From: Phytobacter palmae
GTDB lineage: Bacteria > Pseudomonadota > Gammaproteobacteria > Enterobacterales > Enterobacteriaceae
DNA: 64,000 nt
Direction of reading: 5' to 3'
NCBI GenBank assembly: GCA_900112785.1
Contig: FONB01000001.1
Span: 340,033-404,032 of the forward strand
Every line of letters begins with the position of its first letter. Position 1 is the first letter of the stretch. The notes under the pieces were generated by a model. It saw nothing but the letters and a program-made list of their open reading frames with translations. It ran no database searches and was not told where the DNA came from. The position numbers and the translations under genes were made by a program. This document shows, in pieces, positions 1 to 8,855 of this stretch.

Positions 1-86
1 TGGTGCGAGGGGGGGGACTCGAACCCCCACATCCAAAGGACACTAACACCTGAAGCTAGCGCGTCTACCAATTCCGCCACCTTCGC
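1..86 (-). tRNA. leuQ: tRNA-Leu (anticodon CAG)
   Basis: Read on the minus strand, the sequence folds as a class II tRNA. It has an acceptor stem GCGAAGG paired near the 3' end, a long variable arm, a TTCGAGTC T-loop and an encoded CCA at the very edge of the window. The anticodon loop TTCAGGT gives anticodon CAG, which reads CUG leucine codons. In E. coli three copies (leuQ, leuP, leuV) lie in tandem next to rsmC. A promoter directly upstream makes this the first gene of such an operon, hence leuQ. The remaining copies would lie outside the window. Confidence 0.95.
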
Positions 87-127
87 ATACCATCGATACC
101 CAATAAGTATCGTTACCACGGAGGCGC

Positions 128-155
128 ATTCTAGATGTTTTCCAGGTTTCGTCAA
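128..155 (-). promoter_or_regulatory. Promoter of the leucine tRNA operon
   Basis: On the minus strand there is a -35 TTGACG (150-155) and a -10 TAGAAT (128-133), separated by 16 bp. A GC-rich stretch GCGCCTCC follows the -10. Such GC-rich discriminators are typical of stringently controlled stable-RNA promoters. The site lies about 40 bp ahead of the mature tRNA 5' end. Confidence 0.75.
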
Positions 156-253
156 TAGTTAATTGCATGCCGATTTTATAACTGCTTTAAAAACCAACAC
201 CTGGAATTTGCTGCGGAATTGCCCGATAACGAAATGCTACCGGGCTGGAAATA

Positions 254-1282
254 TCAGCGTTTCGCCTGACGGGTCATCACGGTGCGGTAGACTTTAAAAC
301 GTCCCGTTTGTGCGATCACTTCGTGGAAGCCAAAGGTCTCGTCCAGCACTGCCGGATAGGGCAGGAAGGCGTTGGCGACGATACGCAATTCGCCGCCACT
401 GTTCAGATGACGTACTGCGCCGCGAATCAGCGTTTGCGCGGCTTCCAGGCTGGTTTGCAGGCCATCATGGAACGGCGGGTTTGAGATGATCATATCGAAA
501 CGGCCCGTCACCTCAGAGAAGACATTGCTGGCAAAAACGTCGCCTTCAAAGCCGTTCGCTGCAAGGGTTGCGCGGCTGGCTTCAATTGCCGACGCCGAGA
601 CATCGCACAGGGTGAGACGTACTTTCGGCGAGTGGCTGGCCAGCACGGCTGCCAGTACACCCGCACCGCAGCCCACATCCAGCACCTTGCCCTTCGTATG
701 CGGGGTCAGCGTGGAGAGCAATAACTGGCTACCCACATCCAGGCCGTCGCGGCTAAAGACGCCCGGTAATGTTTTAATAGACAGCCCATCCAGCTGGTAT
801 TCATCCCAGAATGACTGAGCATCAAACGTCGGCTGTTTTTCCAGACGTCCATGATAAAGCCCGCAACGACGCGCACTGTCGACTTTATTCAGCGGTGCAA
901 ACTCAGCCAGCATTTGTTCAGCGCTACGAACGCCGCTGCGGTTTTCACCCACCACAAAAATATCCGTACCAACCGGCAGCAGCGACAGCAGATTCATCAA
1001 CTGAAACTGTGCTTCCGGCTTATTTTTCGGCCAGAAGTAAATCAGTGTATCACTCTCGCCAGCGGCAGCCTTGTCAAGGGTCAGCCCGAAAACGGCCATG
1101 TCGCCCATCTGGCGGCTGAGTGTCTGCCACTGATGGTACTGTTGTGTCCAGGCGCGGCTCTCAACCGACTCCAGCCTCGCAGGCAGGTCATCCTGTAAAT
1201 CACCGGCAAAAAGAATGCGGCTCTGTTCGAAATCGTCACTGTGGCGCAGCAAGACTTCACTTGCCGGAGTTAAAGCAGACAT
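254..1282 (-). CDS. rsmC: 16S rRNA m2G1207 methyltransferase RsmC
   Basis: The 342-residue protein matches RsmC, which uses S-adenosylmethionine to methylate N2 of G1207 in 16S rRNA of the 30S subunit. The family has two tandem methyltransferase-like domains. The N-terminal one is degenerate; the C-terminal one carries the SAM-binding motif [10 protein letters not shown] at about residues 201-210 and the catalytic NPPF motif at about 268-271. Length equals the E. coli protein. It is divergent from holD and near the leucine tRNA, as in E. coli. Confidence 0.96.
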   Translation of the reverse strand: MSALTPASEVLLRHSDDFEQSRILFAGDLQDDLPARLESVESRAWTQQYHQWQTLSRQMGDMAVFGLTLDKAAAGESDTLIYFWPKNKPEAQFQLMNLLSLLPVGTDIFVVGENRSGVRSAEQMLAEFAPLNKVDSARRCGLYHGRLEKQPTFDAQSFWDEYQLDGLSIKTLPGVFSRDGLDVGSQLLLSTLTPHTKGKVLDVGCGAGVLAAVLASHSPKVRLTLCDVSASAIEASRATLAANGFEGDVFASNVFSEVTGRFDMIISNPPFHDGLQTSLEAAQTLIRGAVRHLNSGGELRIVANAFLPYPAVLDETFGFHEVIAQTGRFKVYRTVMTRQAKR

Positions 1283-1447
1283 GAATGGTTGTTCCTCATT
1301 AAACTTAGGCGGGGATTATACACGTTATCCTTCATGCTGCCTCTTTGTTGGCAGCGTCTTCATCCCTCAATGCTTCTGATCGACTGGATGGCGAAAATTC
1401 GACGAGTTTGCTATATTTGCGCGCCTGACAGACAGGAGTGTTTCTCT

Positions 1448-1861
1448 ATGAGTTCCCGACGCGACTGGCAATTACAGCAACTGGGTATCACCCAGTGGTC
1501 CCTGCGCCGTCCGGCGACGCTGCAAGGGGAAATCGCAATTTCCCTACCCGCGCACATCCGGTTAGTGATGGTGGCTCCTGATCTTCCCGCACTCACTGAG
1601 CCGTTCGTTGGCGATGTGCTGCGTGCGCTTGCCGTCAGTCCGGATCAGGTTTTACAGCTCACCCCTGACCGGGTAGAGATGTTACCGCCGGGCAGTACCT
1701 GCAACAGCTGGCGGCTGGGCATTGAATCACCCATCGCGCTCAAGGGGGCGCAGGTTACGACGCCTGGCCTTGATGAACTAAGGGGCAACCCGGCGGCACG
1801 CGCCGCGCTATGGCGACAAATTTGCAATTATGAACACGATTTCTTCCCTCACAACGACTGA
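1448..1861 (+). CDS. holD: DNA polymerase III psi subunit HolD
   Basis: The 137-residue protein aligns end to end with E. coli HolD, from the MSSRRDWQLQQLGITQWS start to the FFPHND end. Psi bridges chi (HolC) and the clamp loader and helps chi contact SSB at the replication fork. The frame is open further upstream to 1289, but the ATG at 1448 gives the family length and the conserved N-terminus. An AGGAG lies about 10 nt ahead of it. The 3' end overlaps rimI by 32 nt, so the two genes are translationally linked. Confidence 0.96.
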   Translation: MSSRRDWQLQQLGITQWSLRRPATLQGEIAISLPAHIRLVMVAPDLPALTEPFVGDVLRALAVSPDQVLQLTPDRVEMLPPGSTCNSWRLGIESPIALKGAQVTTPGLDELRGNPAARAALWRQICNYEHDFFPHND

Positions 1862-2270
1862 TTTAGCCCGCGCGTACCAGATCGAAACCCGGGCGCACGC
1901 GTTTCCCTGGAGTGAGAAGACCTTCGCCAGTAACCAGGGCGATCGCTACCTTAATTACCGTTTACTGGTGGATGACGTAATGGCGGCCTTCGCCATTACA
2001 CAGGTGGTGCTGGATGAAGCCACCCTCTTTAATATTGCCGTCGATCCCGCCTGGCAACGTCAGGGGCTGGGGCGTCAACTGCTTGAGCATCTGATCGGCG
2101 AACTGGAAAAACGTGGCGTATTGACGCTGTGGCTGGAAGTGCGGGCCTCAAATACTGCTGCCATCGCTTTGTATGAGAGCCTGGGATTTAATGAAGCGAC
2201 GATTCGCCGCAACTATTACCCCACAGCGCAAGGACGCGAAGACGCCATCATCATGGCGCTGCCAATTTAA
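1830..2270 (+). CDS. rimI: Ribosomal protein S18 alanine N-acetyltransferase RimI
   Basis: This 146-residue GNAT acetyltransferase acetylates the N-terminal alanine of ribosomal protein S18 using acetyl-CoA. The acetyl-CoA pyrophosphate-binding motif QRQGLG is at about residues 76-81, and a conserved ALYESLGF segment is near the C-terminus. It starts inside holD, as in E. coli, and is two residues shorter than the E. coli protein at its C-terminus. yjjG follows within 20 nt, suggesting a holD-rimI-yjjG operon. Confidence 0.96.
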   Translation: MNTISSLTTTDLARAYQIETRAHAFPWSEKTFASNQGDRYLNYRLLVDDVMAAFAITQVVLDEATLFNIAVDPAWQRQGLGRQLLEHLIGELEKRGVLTLWLEVRASNTAAIALYESLGFNEATIRRNYYPTAQGREDAIIMALPI

Positions 2271-2288
2271 TAAATGAAAGGTGATGTA

Positions 2289-2966
2289 ATGAAATGGGAC
2301 TGGATCTTTTTTGACGCCGACGAAACGCTGTTTACCTTCGATTCGTTTGGTGGCCTGCAGCGAATGTTTCTGGATTACAGCGTGACATTTACTGCCGAGG
2401 ATTTTAAAGATTATCAGGCCATTAATAAACCGTTGTGGGTGGAATATCAGAACGGCGCCATCACCGCACTACAATTACAGCATCAGCGCTTTCAGGGATG
2501 GGCGGAGCGCCTGCGCGTTGCGCCTGGCGATCTGAATAATGCGTTTCTCAATGCGATGGCAGAAATTTGCGCCCCTCTACCAGGGGCGGTGTCGCTCTTG
2601 TCGGCGTTAAAAGGAAAGGTAAAGCTTGGCATTATCACCAATGGCTTTACCGCGTTGCAGCAGACGCGCCTGGAACGCACCGGTTTTCGCGACTACTTTG
2701 ATTTGCTGGTGATTTCTGAGCAGGTCGGCGTGGCTAAGCCCGATCCGCGTATTTTCGACTACGCGCTGGAACAGGCACAAAACCCGGACCGCTCACGGGT
2801 ATTGATGGTTGGTGATACCGCTGAATCGGATATCCTGGGCGGCATTAACGCCGGGCTTTCCACCTGCTGGCTGAACGCTAACGGTCGCGCGTTGCCCGAG
2901 GGAATCAACCCGACCTGGACCGTGACATCGTTAACCGAACTGGAGCAACTCCTGTGTAAACATTAA
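2289..2966 (+). CDS. yjjG: HAD-family pyrimidine nucleotidase YjjG
   Basis: The 225-residue haloacid-dehalogenase phosphatase matches YjjG, a dUMP/dTMP and non-canonical pyrimidine 5'-nucleotidase (house-cleaning role). Motif I DADET is at residues 9-13, motif II is in ITNGF and motif III/IV in VGDTAESDI. The frame is open from 2274, but [13 protein letters not shown] at 2289 is the conserved family start. A GGTGA lies about 6 nt upstream. It is probably co-transcribed with rimI. Confidence 0.95.
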   Translation: MKWDWIFFDADETLFTFDSFGGLQRMFLDYSVTFTAEDFKDYQAINKPLWVEYQNGAITALQLQHQRFQGWAERLRVAPGDLNNAFLNAMAEICAPLPGAVSLLSALKGKVKLGIITNGFTALQQTRLERTGFRDYFDLLVISEQVGVAKPDPRIFDYALEQAQNPDRSRVLMVGDTAESDILGGINAGLSTCWLNANGRALPEGINPTWTVTSLTELEQLLCKH

Positions 2967-3057
2967 TTGTCTGCACTCAGCCGTTGAGTACAATAGCCGC
3001 ATTTTTCTTATTTCATAGCGTGGCCGAGGCCGCGCATTTTCACAGAAGAATTTTATT

Positions 3058-4647
3058 ATGACGTTGTCTCCTTATTTACAAGAGGTGTCCAAGCGACGCA
3101 CGTTCGCCATCATCTCGCACCCCGATGCCGGTAAAACTACGATCACTGAAAAAGTGTTGTTGTTCGGACAGGCTATCCAGACCGCTGGTACGGTTAAAGG
3201 CCGGGGCTCTAATCAGCATGCAAAATCTGACTGGATGGAGATGGAAAAGCAGCGTGGTATCTCTATTACTACCTCTGTGATGCAGTTCCCTTATCATCAC
3301 TGTCTGGTCAACCTGCTTGATACCCCCGGGCACGAAGACTTCTCTGAAGATACCTACCGTACGCTGACGGCAGTTGACTGTTGTCTGATGGTTATTGATG
3401 CCGCAAAAGGCGTTGAGGATCGTACCCGCAAGTTGATGGAAGTTACCCGTCTGCGCGATACGCCGATCATCACCTTTATGAACAAACTCGACCGTGACAT
3501 TCGCGATCCGATGGAATTGCTGGATGAAGTGGAAAACGAGCTGAAAATCGGCTGTGCGCCGATCACCTGGCCGATTGGCTGCGGTAAGTTGTTCAAAGGC
3601 GTTTACCACCTCTATAAAGATGAAACCTATCTCTATCAGACCGGTAAGGGCCATACGATCCAGGAAGTACGAATCGTTAAAGGGTTAAATAGCCCGGATC
3701 TCGACGCTGCTGTCGGTGAAGATCTGGCTCAGCAGTTGCGCGACGAGCTTGAATTGGTTAAGGGTGCCTCTAACGAGTTCGATAAAGAGCTGTTCCTGGC
3801 CGGTGAAATCACCCCTGTCTTCTTTGGTACCGCGCTGGGTAACTTTGGTGTGGACCATATGCTGGATGGCCTGGTGGAGTGGGCGCCCGCACCGATGCCG
3901 CGCGCGACGGACATCCGTGAAGTGGAAGCGGCGGAGGAGAAATTCTCCGGCTTCGTCTTTAAAATTCAGGCCAACATGGACCCGAAACATCGTGACCGCG
4001 TGGCCTTCCTGCGTGTGGTGTCGGGCAAATATGAAAAGGGCATGAAGCTTCGTCAGGTGCGTCTTGGCAAAGATGTGGTGATCTCTGATGCGTTGACCTT
4101 TATGGCCGGCGATCGCTCGCATGTTGAAGAGGCTTATCCGGGCGATATCATTGGTCTGCACAACCACGGCACGATTCAGATTGGCGACACCTTCACGCAG
4201 GGTGAAATGATGAAGTTCACCGGTATTCCGAACTTCGCGCCGGAACTGTTCCGCCGCATCCGTCTGAAAGATCCGTTAAAGCAGAAACAACTGCTCAAAG
4301 GGCTGGTTCAGTTGTCAGAAGAAGGTGCGGTTCAGGTCTTCCGCCCCATCGCTAACAACGATCTTATCGTGGGCGCGGTGGGGGTGCTGCAGTTCGATGT
4401 CGTCGTTTCGCGTCTTAAGAGCGAATACAACGTAGAAGCAGTCTACGAGTCCGTTAACGTCGCTACCGCCCGTTGGGTAGAGTGCAGCGATGTGAAGAAA
4501 TTTGAAGAGTTCAAACGCAAAAACGAAGTGCAGCTGGCGCTCGATGGCGGCGATAACCTGACATATATTGCCCCAACAATGGTCAACCTGAATCTGGCGC
4601 GTGAGCGTTACCCGGATGTTCAGTTTCACCAGACCCGCGAACACTAA
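3058..4647 (+). CDS. prfC: Peptide chain release factor 3
   Basis: RF3 is a translational GTPase that recycles RF1 and RF2 from the ribosome after peptide release. The 529 residues carry the G1 P-loop HPDAGKTT (21-28), the G3 motif DTPGHEDF (about 88-95) and the G4 motif NKLD near residue 142. Length equals the E. coli protein. It stands alone about 90 nt after yjjG, with a GC-rich hairpin just past its stop codon. Confidence 0.98.
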   Translation: MTLSPYLQEVSKRRTFAIISHPDAGKTTITEKVLLFGQAIQTAGTVKGRGSNQHAKSDWMEMEKQRGISITTSVMQFPYHHCLVNLLDTPGHEDFSEDTYRTLTAVDCCLMVIDAAKGVEDRTRKLMEVTRLRDTPIITFMNKLDRDIRDPMELLDEVENELKIGCAPITWPIGCGKLFKGVYHLYKDETYLYQTGKGHTIQEVRIVKGLNSPDLDAAVGEDLAQQLRDELELVKGASNEFDKELFLAGEITPVFFGTALGNFGVDHMLDGLVEWAPAPMPRATDIREVEAAEEKFSGFVFKIQANMDPKHRDRVAFLRVVSGKYEKGMKLRQVRLGKDVVISDALTFMAGDRSHVEEAYPGDIIGLHNHGTIQIGDTFTQGEMMKFTGIPNFAPELFRRIRLKDPLKQKQLLKGLVQLSEEGAVQVFRPIANNDLIVGAVGVLQFDVVVSRLKSEYNVEAVYESVNVATARWVECSDVKKFEEFKRKNEVQLALDGGDNLTYIAPTMVNLNLARERYPDVQFHQTREH

Positions 4648-5031
4648 TCCCTCTACGGAGCGCGGCAGACGCCGTGCTCCGTCACTTTACCTGTCTTTTT
4701 AGCCTCTTGCGGAAAGTTCTTAAATAGCCGCATTTCCCTCTTCTATGGTCATTTTTTAACCGCTTTCGCAAGCGTTTCTGCGATTGTGTTCTATATTTAA
4801 CAAAGTAATGACATTTCGGCTGGGTATTAATCCTATTCAATGCGTGTTTAGTGGTTTTTTATTCAGAAAATGGTGCATTACATAATATTAATTACTGACT
4901 TAAGTCTAATGAATTAGCGTTATTTACCTAACTCATTGATTTGTCAGACTGGTGATTCACCACAGCAGGAAAAGCGGCCTTCATTGCTGCTTACGGCCCA
5001 AATTGTGGGCAAACCAATAGGATATAGATCG
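4648..5031 (+). promoter_or_regulatory. osmY upstream region with a probable sigma-S promoter
   Basis: This 384-nt AT-rich gap between prfC and osmY holds no convincing gene. A CTATATTTAA element at 4791-4800 could be the -10 region of the stationary-phase promoter. It would start transcription about 228 nt ahead of the osmY ATG, close to the long leader (about 240 nt) known for E. coli osmY. Known regulators of osmY (sigma S, Lrp, IHF, CRP) could bind here, but no specific site was resolved. Confidence 0.45.
4655..4682 (+). terminator. Hairpin downstream of prfC
   Basis: A 12-bp stem with one wobble pair (ACGGAGCGCGGC with GCCGTGCTCCGT) and a 4-nt loop lies 8 nt past the prfC stop. The U-rich run (CTTTTTAG) comes about 12 nt later rather than immediately, so it may be a terminator or an mRNA 3'-end stabiliser. 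Confidence 0.55.
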
Positions 5032-5649
5032 ATGACGATGACAAGACTGAAGATTTCGAAAACTCTGCTGGCTGTCGTGCTGGGAGCAACTCTGGCAAGT
5101 GGTTCCGCAATGGCGGCAAACACGACGACCGATAAAGCGCAAAACGCGGCCGACAACGCAGGGCAAAAAATCGATAGCTCTATGAATAAAGTCGGTAATT
5201 TCATGGATGACAGCGCTATTACGGCGAAAGTCAAAGCCGCGCTGGTCGATCACGAAGATATCAAGAGCACCGATATCTCCGTAAAAACTGAGAAAAAAGT
5301 GGTGACGTTAAGTGGCTTCGTTGAAAGCCAGGCGCAGGCAGAACAGGCGGTAACCGTAGCGAAAGGGGTTGAAGGCGTTGCATCAGTAAGCGACAAACTC
5401 CATGTTCGCGACGGTAAAAACACCTCTGCGAAAGGCTATGCCGGCGACACTGCGACTACCAGTGAAATCAAAGCAAAATTGCTGGCTGACGACATCGTTC
5501 CTTCCCGTAAGGTGAAAGTAGAAACGACCGATGGCGTTGTACAGCTGTCCGGTACCGTAGATTCACAGGCGCAAATTGAGCGGGCCGAAAGTATCGCTAA
5601 AGCGGTAGATGGCGTCAAAAGTGTGAAAAACGATCTGAAAGCTAAGTAA
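5032..5649 (+). CDS. osmY: Periplasmic hyperosmotic-stress chaperone OsmY
   Basis: This 205-residue secreted protein has a signal peptide at residues 1-28 (positive [10 protein letters not shown] start, hydrophobic core, ending near SAMA) and two BON domains (about 55-125 and 135-205), each with a conserved VKVxLSGxVxS pattern. OsmY is a periplasmic chaperone induced by osmotic stress and stationary phase. The frame runs further upstream, but [15 protein letters not shown] matches the E. coli start. It is slightly longer than E. coli OsmY because of extra residues just after the signal peptide. Confidence 0.96.
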   Translation: MTMTRLKISKTLLAVVLGATLASGSAMAANTTTDKAQNAADNAGQKIDSSMNKVGNFMDDSAITAKVKAALVDHEDIKSTDISVKTEKKVVTLSGFVESQAQAEQAVTVAKGVEGVASVSDKLHVRDGKNTSAKGYAGDTATTSEIKAKLLADDIVPSRKVKVETTDGVVQLSGTVDSQAQIERAESIAKAVDGVKSVKNDLKAK

Positions 5650-5778
5650 CGATTCCTGAAATGTGCAATCCCGGCGTTTTGCCGGGAAGTAAGTAGAACG
5701 CACCTGGAAAATATCGCCAGTGAGCATCCTGAGCGCTCACATTAGCGGTCGACATTAACTATGGTTAAGGAGAGTCTT

Positions 5779-5940
5779 ATGTTTCGTTGGGGCATTATAT
5801 TTCTGGTTATCGCGTTAATTGCCGCCGCTCTGGGCTTTGGTGGTCTGGCAGGTACGGCAGCGGGTGCCGCGAAAATCGTCTTTATCGTCGGTATCATCCT
5901 GTTCCTCGTCAGCCTGTTTATGGGTCGCAGACGTCCGTAG
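5779..5940 (+). CDS. ytjA: Small membrane protein YtjA (DUF1328/UPF0391)
   Basis: This short gene encodes 53 residues: [20 protein letters not shown], a Gly/Ala linker, then a second hydrophobic segment and a basic GRRRP tail. Two predicted membrane helices fit the UPF0391 family. An AAGGAG lies 9 nt ahead of the ATG. The function of the family is unknown. It lies between osmY and yjjU as in E. coli; osmY and ytjA may respond to similar stress signals, but no shared site was identified. Confidence 0.92.
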   Translation: MFRWGIIFLVIALIAAALGFGGLAGTAAGAAKIVFIVGIILFLVSLFMGRRRP

Positions 5941-6056
5941 CGCGAGCCTCTTTCTTAAACGAATCATCAAGCCAGTCCTCGTGACTGGCTTTCATTGTTT
6001 CTGGAAGGGAAAAATTGCGTTACTTTGTTAATACCTAAAATCTAAAGGAAAGCAGG

Positions 6057-7133
6057 GTGGGGCAATATATTCCGGTAACGCTTGGTAACATTGCACCATT
6101 AGCGTTAACCCCATTTCGCCCAGGCCGACTCGCTCTGGTGTGTGAGGGAGGAGGTCAGCGGGGCATTTTTACGGCCGGCGTACTGGATGAGTTCATGCGC
6201 GCTGAATTTAACCCTTTCGACCTTTTTCTTGGTACATCCGCCGGGGCGCAAAACCTGTCGGCATACTTGTGCAATCAGCCGGGTTATGCGCGTAAGGTCA
6301 TCATGCGTTACACAACCACCCGCGACTTTTTTGATCCCGTACGTTTCGTGCGTGGTGGCAACCTGATCGATCTGGACTGGCTTATTACTTCCACCTCAAG
6401 CCATATGCCGCTGGCGATGGACTATGCCGCGCGTGCTTTTGACACAGGCAAAGCCTTCTATATGTGTGCCTGCCGTCAGGATGACTACACGCCAGAATAT
6501 TTCTCCCCTGACAGTAGCACCTGGCTGGATATCATCCGCGCGTCCAGTGCTATCCCCGGATTCTACCGCCCGGGCGTAACCCTTAACGGTGTGAATTATC
6601 TTGATGGCGGCGTCAGCGATGCGATTCCCGTTCAGGAGGCGGCGAAACGCGGTGCGAAGACAATTGTGGTTATCCGCACCGTGCCGTCGCAAATGTACTA
6701 CACCCCACAATGGTTTAAGCGGATGGAACGCTGGCTGGGGGAAAGCAGCTTGCAGCCTTTCGTTAATCTCGTTCAGCATCATGAGAAGACCTATTCGGCG
6801 ACGCAGAAATTTATTGAAGCGCCCCCCGGAAAGTTGCGCATTTTTGAAATCTATCCGCCGAAGCTTTTGCACAGTATGGCGCTGGGAAGCCGTTTACCAG
6901 CGTTGCGCGATGACTACAAGCTGGGAAGACTTTGCGGGCGTTATTTCCTGGCGACGGTGGGTAAACTGCTGGTAGAGAAGCCGCCATTAATTCGCCATGT
7001 TCCGCGTGTGCCCACGACATCTGCTACCATCGTTGTGCCGCCAGCAGCCGTGGCCAACGATGCGGTCGATACGCCCCTTGTCAGCGCGGTTCAGGCTAAC
7101 GATTTGCCCTTTAATAATGAGGATACTGCGTGA
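6057..7133 (+). CDS. yjjU: Patatin-like phospholipase YjjU
   Basis: The 358-residue protein belongs to the bacterial patatin-like lipases. The oxyanion-hole segment is EGGGQRG at about 30-36. The nucleophile elbow GTSAG is at 59-63, with the catalytic serine at 61, and the catalytic aspartate is in DGG of YLDGGVSDAIP. It starts with GTG, ten nt after AAAGGAAAG, matching the MGQxIPVTLG family start. Its stop overlaps the GTG of yjjV by 4 nt, so the two are translationally coupled. The physiological substrate is not known. Confidence 0.94.
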   Translation: MGQYIPVTLGNIAPLALTPFRPGRLALVCEGGGQRGIFTAGVLDEFMRAEFNPFDLFLGTSAGAQNLSAYLCNQPGYARKVIMRYTTTRDFFDPVRFVRGGNLIDLDWLITSTSSHMPLAMDYAARAFDTGKAFYMCACRQDDYTPEYFSPDSSTWLDIIRASSAIPGFYRPGVTLNGVNYLDGGVSDAIPVQEAAKRGAKTIVVIRTVPSQMYYTPQWFKRMERWLGESSLQPFVNLVQHHEKTYSATQKFIEAPPGKLRIFEIYPPKLLHSMALGSRLPALRDDYKLGRLCGRYFLATVGKLLVEKPPLIRHVPRVPTTSATIVVPPAAVANDAVDTPLVSAVQANDLPFNNEDTA

Positions 7134-7909
7134 CGTTCCGCTTTATCGATACTCACTGTCACTTCGATTTCCCTCCTTTCCAGGATGATGAATCGAACAG
7201 CATTACCCGCGCCGGTGCCGCTGGGGTCGAACGGATTATCGTCCCGGCGATTGGCTCACAATATTTTGCTCGCGTTATCAAACTTGCCCGGGATTATCCG
7301 GCACTTTATGCCGCGCTGGGGCTGCATCCGATCGTCATTGAAGAGCACACGCCGACGTGCGTGGAGCAGCTTGAGCAACTACTTGAAACACGTCCGAAGA
7401 AGGTGGTGGCGATTGGCGAAATTGGCCTGGATCTGTATCGTGACGATCCGCAATTTGAACGTCAGCAGGCGGTGCTGGATGCGCAGCTTAAGCTGGCAAA
7501 ACGTTTTGACCTGCCAGTGATCCTGCATTCGCGTCGCACACACGACAAGCTGGCGATGCACCTTAAACGTCATGACCTGCCGCGAACGGGAGTCGTACAT
7601 GGCTTTGCCGGTAGCCTGCAGCAGGCGGAACGTTTTATCAGCCTGGGATATAAAATTGGCGTTGGCGGTACTATTACCTACCCGCGAGCCAGCAAGACCC
7701 GCGAAGTGATGGCGCAACTGCCATTAAACGCCCTGTTGCTGGAAACCGACGCCCCGGATATGCCATTAAATGGTTTTCAGGGCCAGCCTAATCGCCCGGA
7801 ACAGGCGGCGCGGGTCTTCGAAACGCTTTGCGAATTGCGCCCGGAAGCGCCAGATGTGATTGCTCAGGCGCTGTTCGACAATACTCACGCCACCTTTTCA
7901 TTAAGCTGA
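7130..7909 (+). CDS. yjjV: TatD-family metal-dependent hydrolase YjjV
   Basis: This 259-residue TIM-barrel hydrolase of the TatD family has metal ligands visible as HxH in DTHCHFD (H9, H11), a conserved GEIGLD, HSR in the middle, and the late ETDAP motif. TatD relatives act as DNases or deoxyribonucleases; the substrate of YjjV is unassigned. It starts with GTG overlapping the yjjU stop. The next gene, yjjW, ends 1 nt away on the other strand, so the two are convergent with no space for a conventional terminator. Confidence 0.93.
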   Translation: MTFRFIDTHCHFDFPPFQDDESNSITRAGAAGVERIIVPAIGSQYFARVIKLARDYPALYAALGLHPIVIEEHTPTCVEQLEQLLETRPKKVVAIGEIGLDLYRDDPQFERQQAVLDAQLKLAKRFDLPVILHSRRTHDKLAMHLKRHDLPRTGVVHGFAGSLQQAERFISLGYKIGVGGTITYPRASKTREVMAQLPLNALLLETDAPDMPLNGFQGQPNRPEQAARVFETLCELRPEAPDVIAQALFDNTHATFSLS

Positions 7910-7910
7910 G

Positions 7911-8765
7911 TTACAGATACAACGCCGGAAGGCGCACTGTTTTCACCCCCCGGGCAGTAAGCGCCAGCGCCAGCGGTTCCACATCCCCGGCAGTGGCGCT
8001 ACGCCACTGTTTTGCTTCACCATACACACCATGAGCATGAAAGGCGTTAATACGCACCGGCACATCCCCTAATTCGCCGATAAATTCGCTAAGTTCATCA
8101 ATGTGTTGCAGATAATCACATTGCCCAGGAATGACCAACAAGCGTAACTCCGCCAGCCGCTGATGCGCCGCCAGAAGACTGATACTGGCCTTGATCTGCG
8201 CATTATCGCGCCCGGTCAGAAACCGATGATGAACGCTGCCCCAGGCTTTGAGATCGATCATTGCACCGTCACACACCGACAGAAGCCTGCGCCAGCCTGT
8301 TTCGCTAAGCAGACCGTTGCTGTCAACCAGGCAGGACAAGTGTTGAAGCGAGGGGGTCGTTTTGAGTGCACTGAACAGCGCAACCAGAAACGGCAACTGC
8401 GTTGTTGCCTCTCCGCCGCTGACGGTGATCCCTTCGATAAACAGGGCCGCTCTGCGTACGTGGGTTAGCACCTCTTCCACACTTAGCGTTTGCGCCATAG
8501 GCGTGGACTGCTGTGGACAGAGATGCAGACAGGTATCGCACTGCTGACAGGCAGTCTCATCCCAGTTTACCCGACCATCGACCAGAGTTAAGGCACCGTG
8601 CGGGCAGGCGGGAACGCACTGTGCACAGTGGTTGCAGCGTCCGATTGTCCACGGGTTGTGACAGTTTTTACAGTTCAAATTACAACCCTGTAAAAACAGC
8701 ACCAGACGACTGCCAGGCCCATCAACGCAGGAGAACGGGATAATCTTACTGACTAAACTCTTCAT
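7911..8765 (-). CDS. yjjW: Glycyl-radical enzyme activating protein YjjW
   Basis: This 284-residue radical SAM activase has the SAM-cluster motif C28-x3-C32-x2-C35. Two ferredoxin-like 4Fe-4S motifs follow (C44-x2-C47-x2-C50-x3-C54 and C73-x2-C76-x2-C79-x3-C83), a layout shared with activases of B12-independent dehydratase-type and related glycyl-radical enzymes. The partner is the upstream yjjI product, encoded on the same strand 90 nt away, so an operon is likely. It should work only under anoxic conditions. Confidence 0.93.
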   Translation of the reverse strand: MKSLVSKIIPFSCVDGPGSRLVLFLQGCNLNCKNCHNPWTIGRCNHCAQCVPACPHGALTLVDGRVNWDETACQQCDTCLHLCPQQSTPMAQTLSVEEVLTHVRRAALFIEGITVSGGEATTQLPFLVALFSALKTTPSLQHLSCLVDSNGLLSETGWRRLLSVCDGAMIDLKAWGSVHHRFLTGRDNAQIKASISLLAAHQRLAELRLLVIPGQCDYLQHIDELSEFIGELGDVPVRINAFHAHGVYGEAKQWRSATAGDVEPLALALTARGVKTVRLPALYL

Positions 8766-8855
8766 CCTTCAGGCTTCCTCCTTGATGGTCAGGCCGTCGA
8801 ACCCTGGGCACAGCGCGTATCGATGTTCTCGGGGCATCTTCATTGCCGCTTCGAC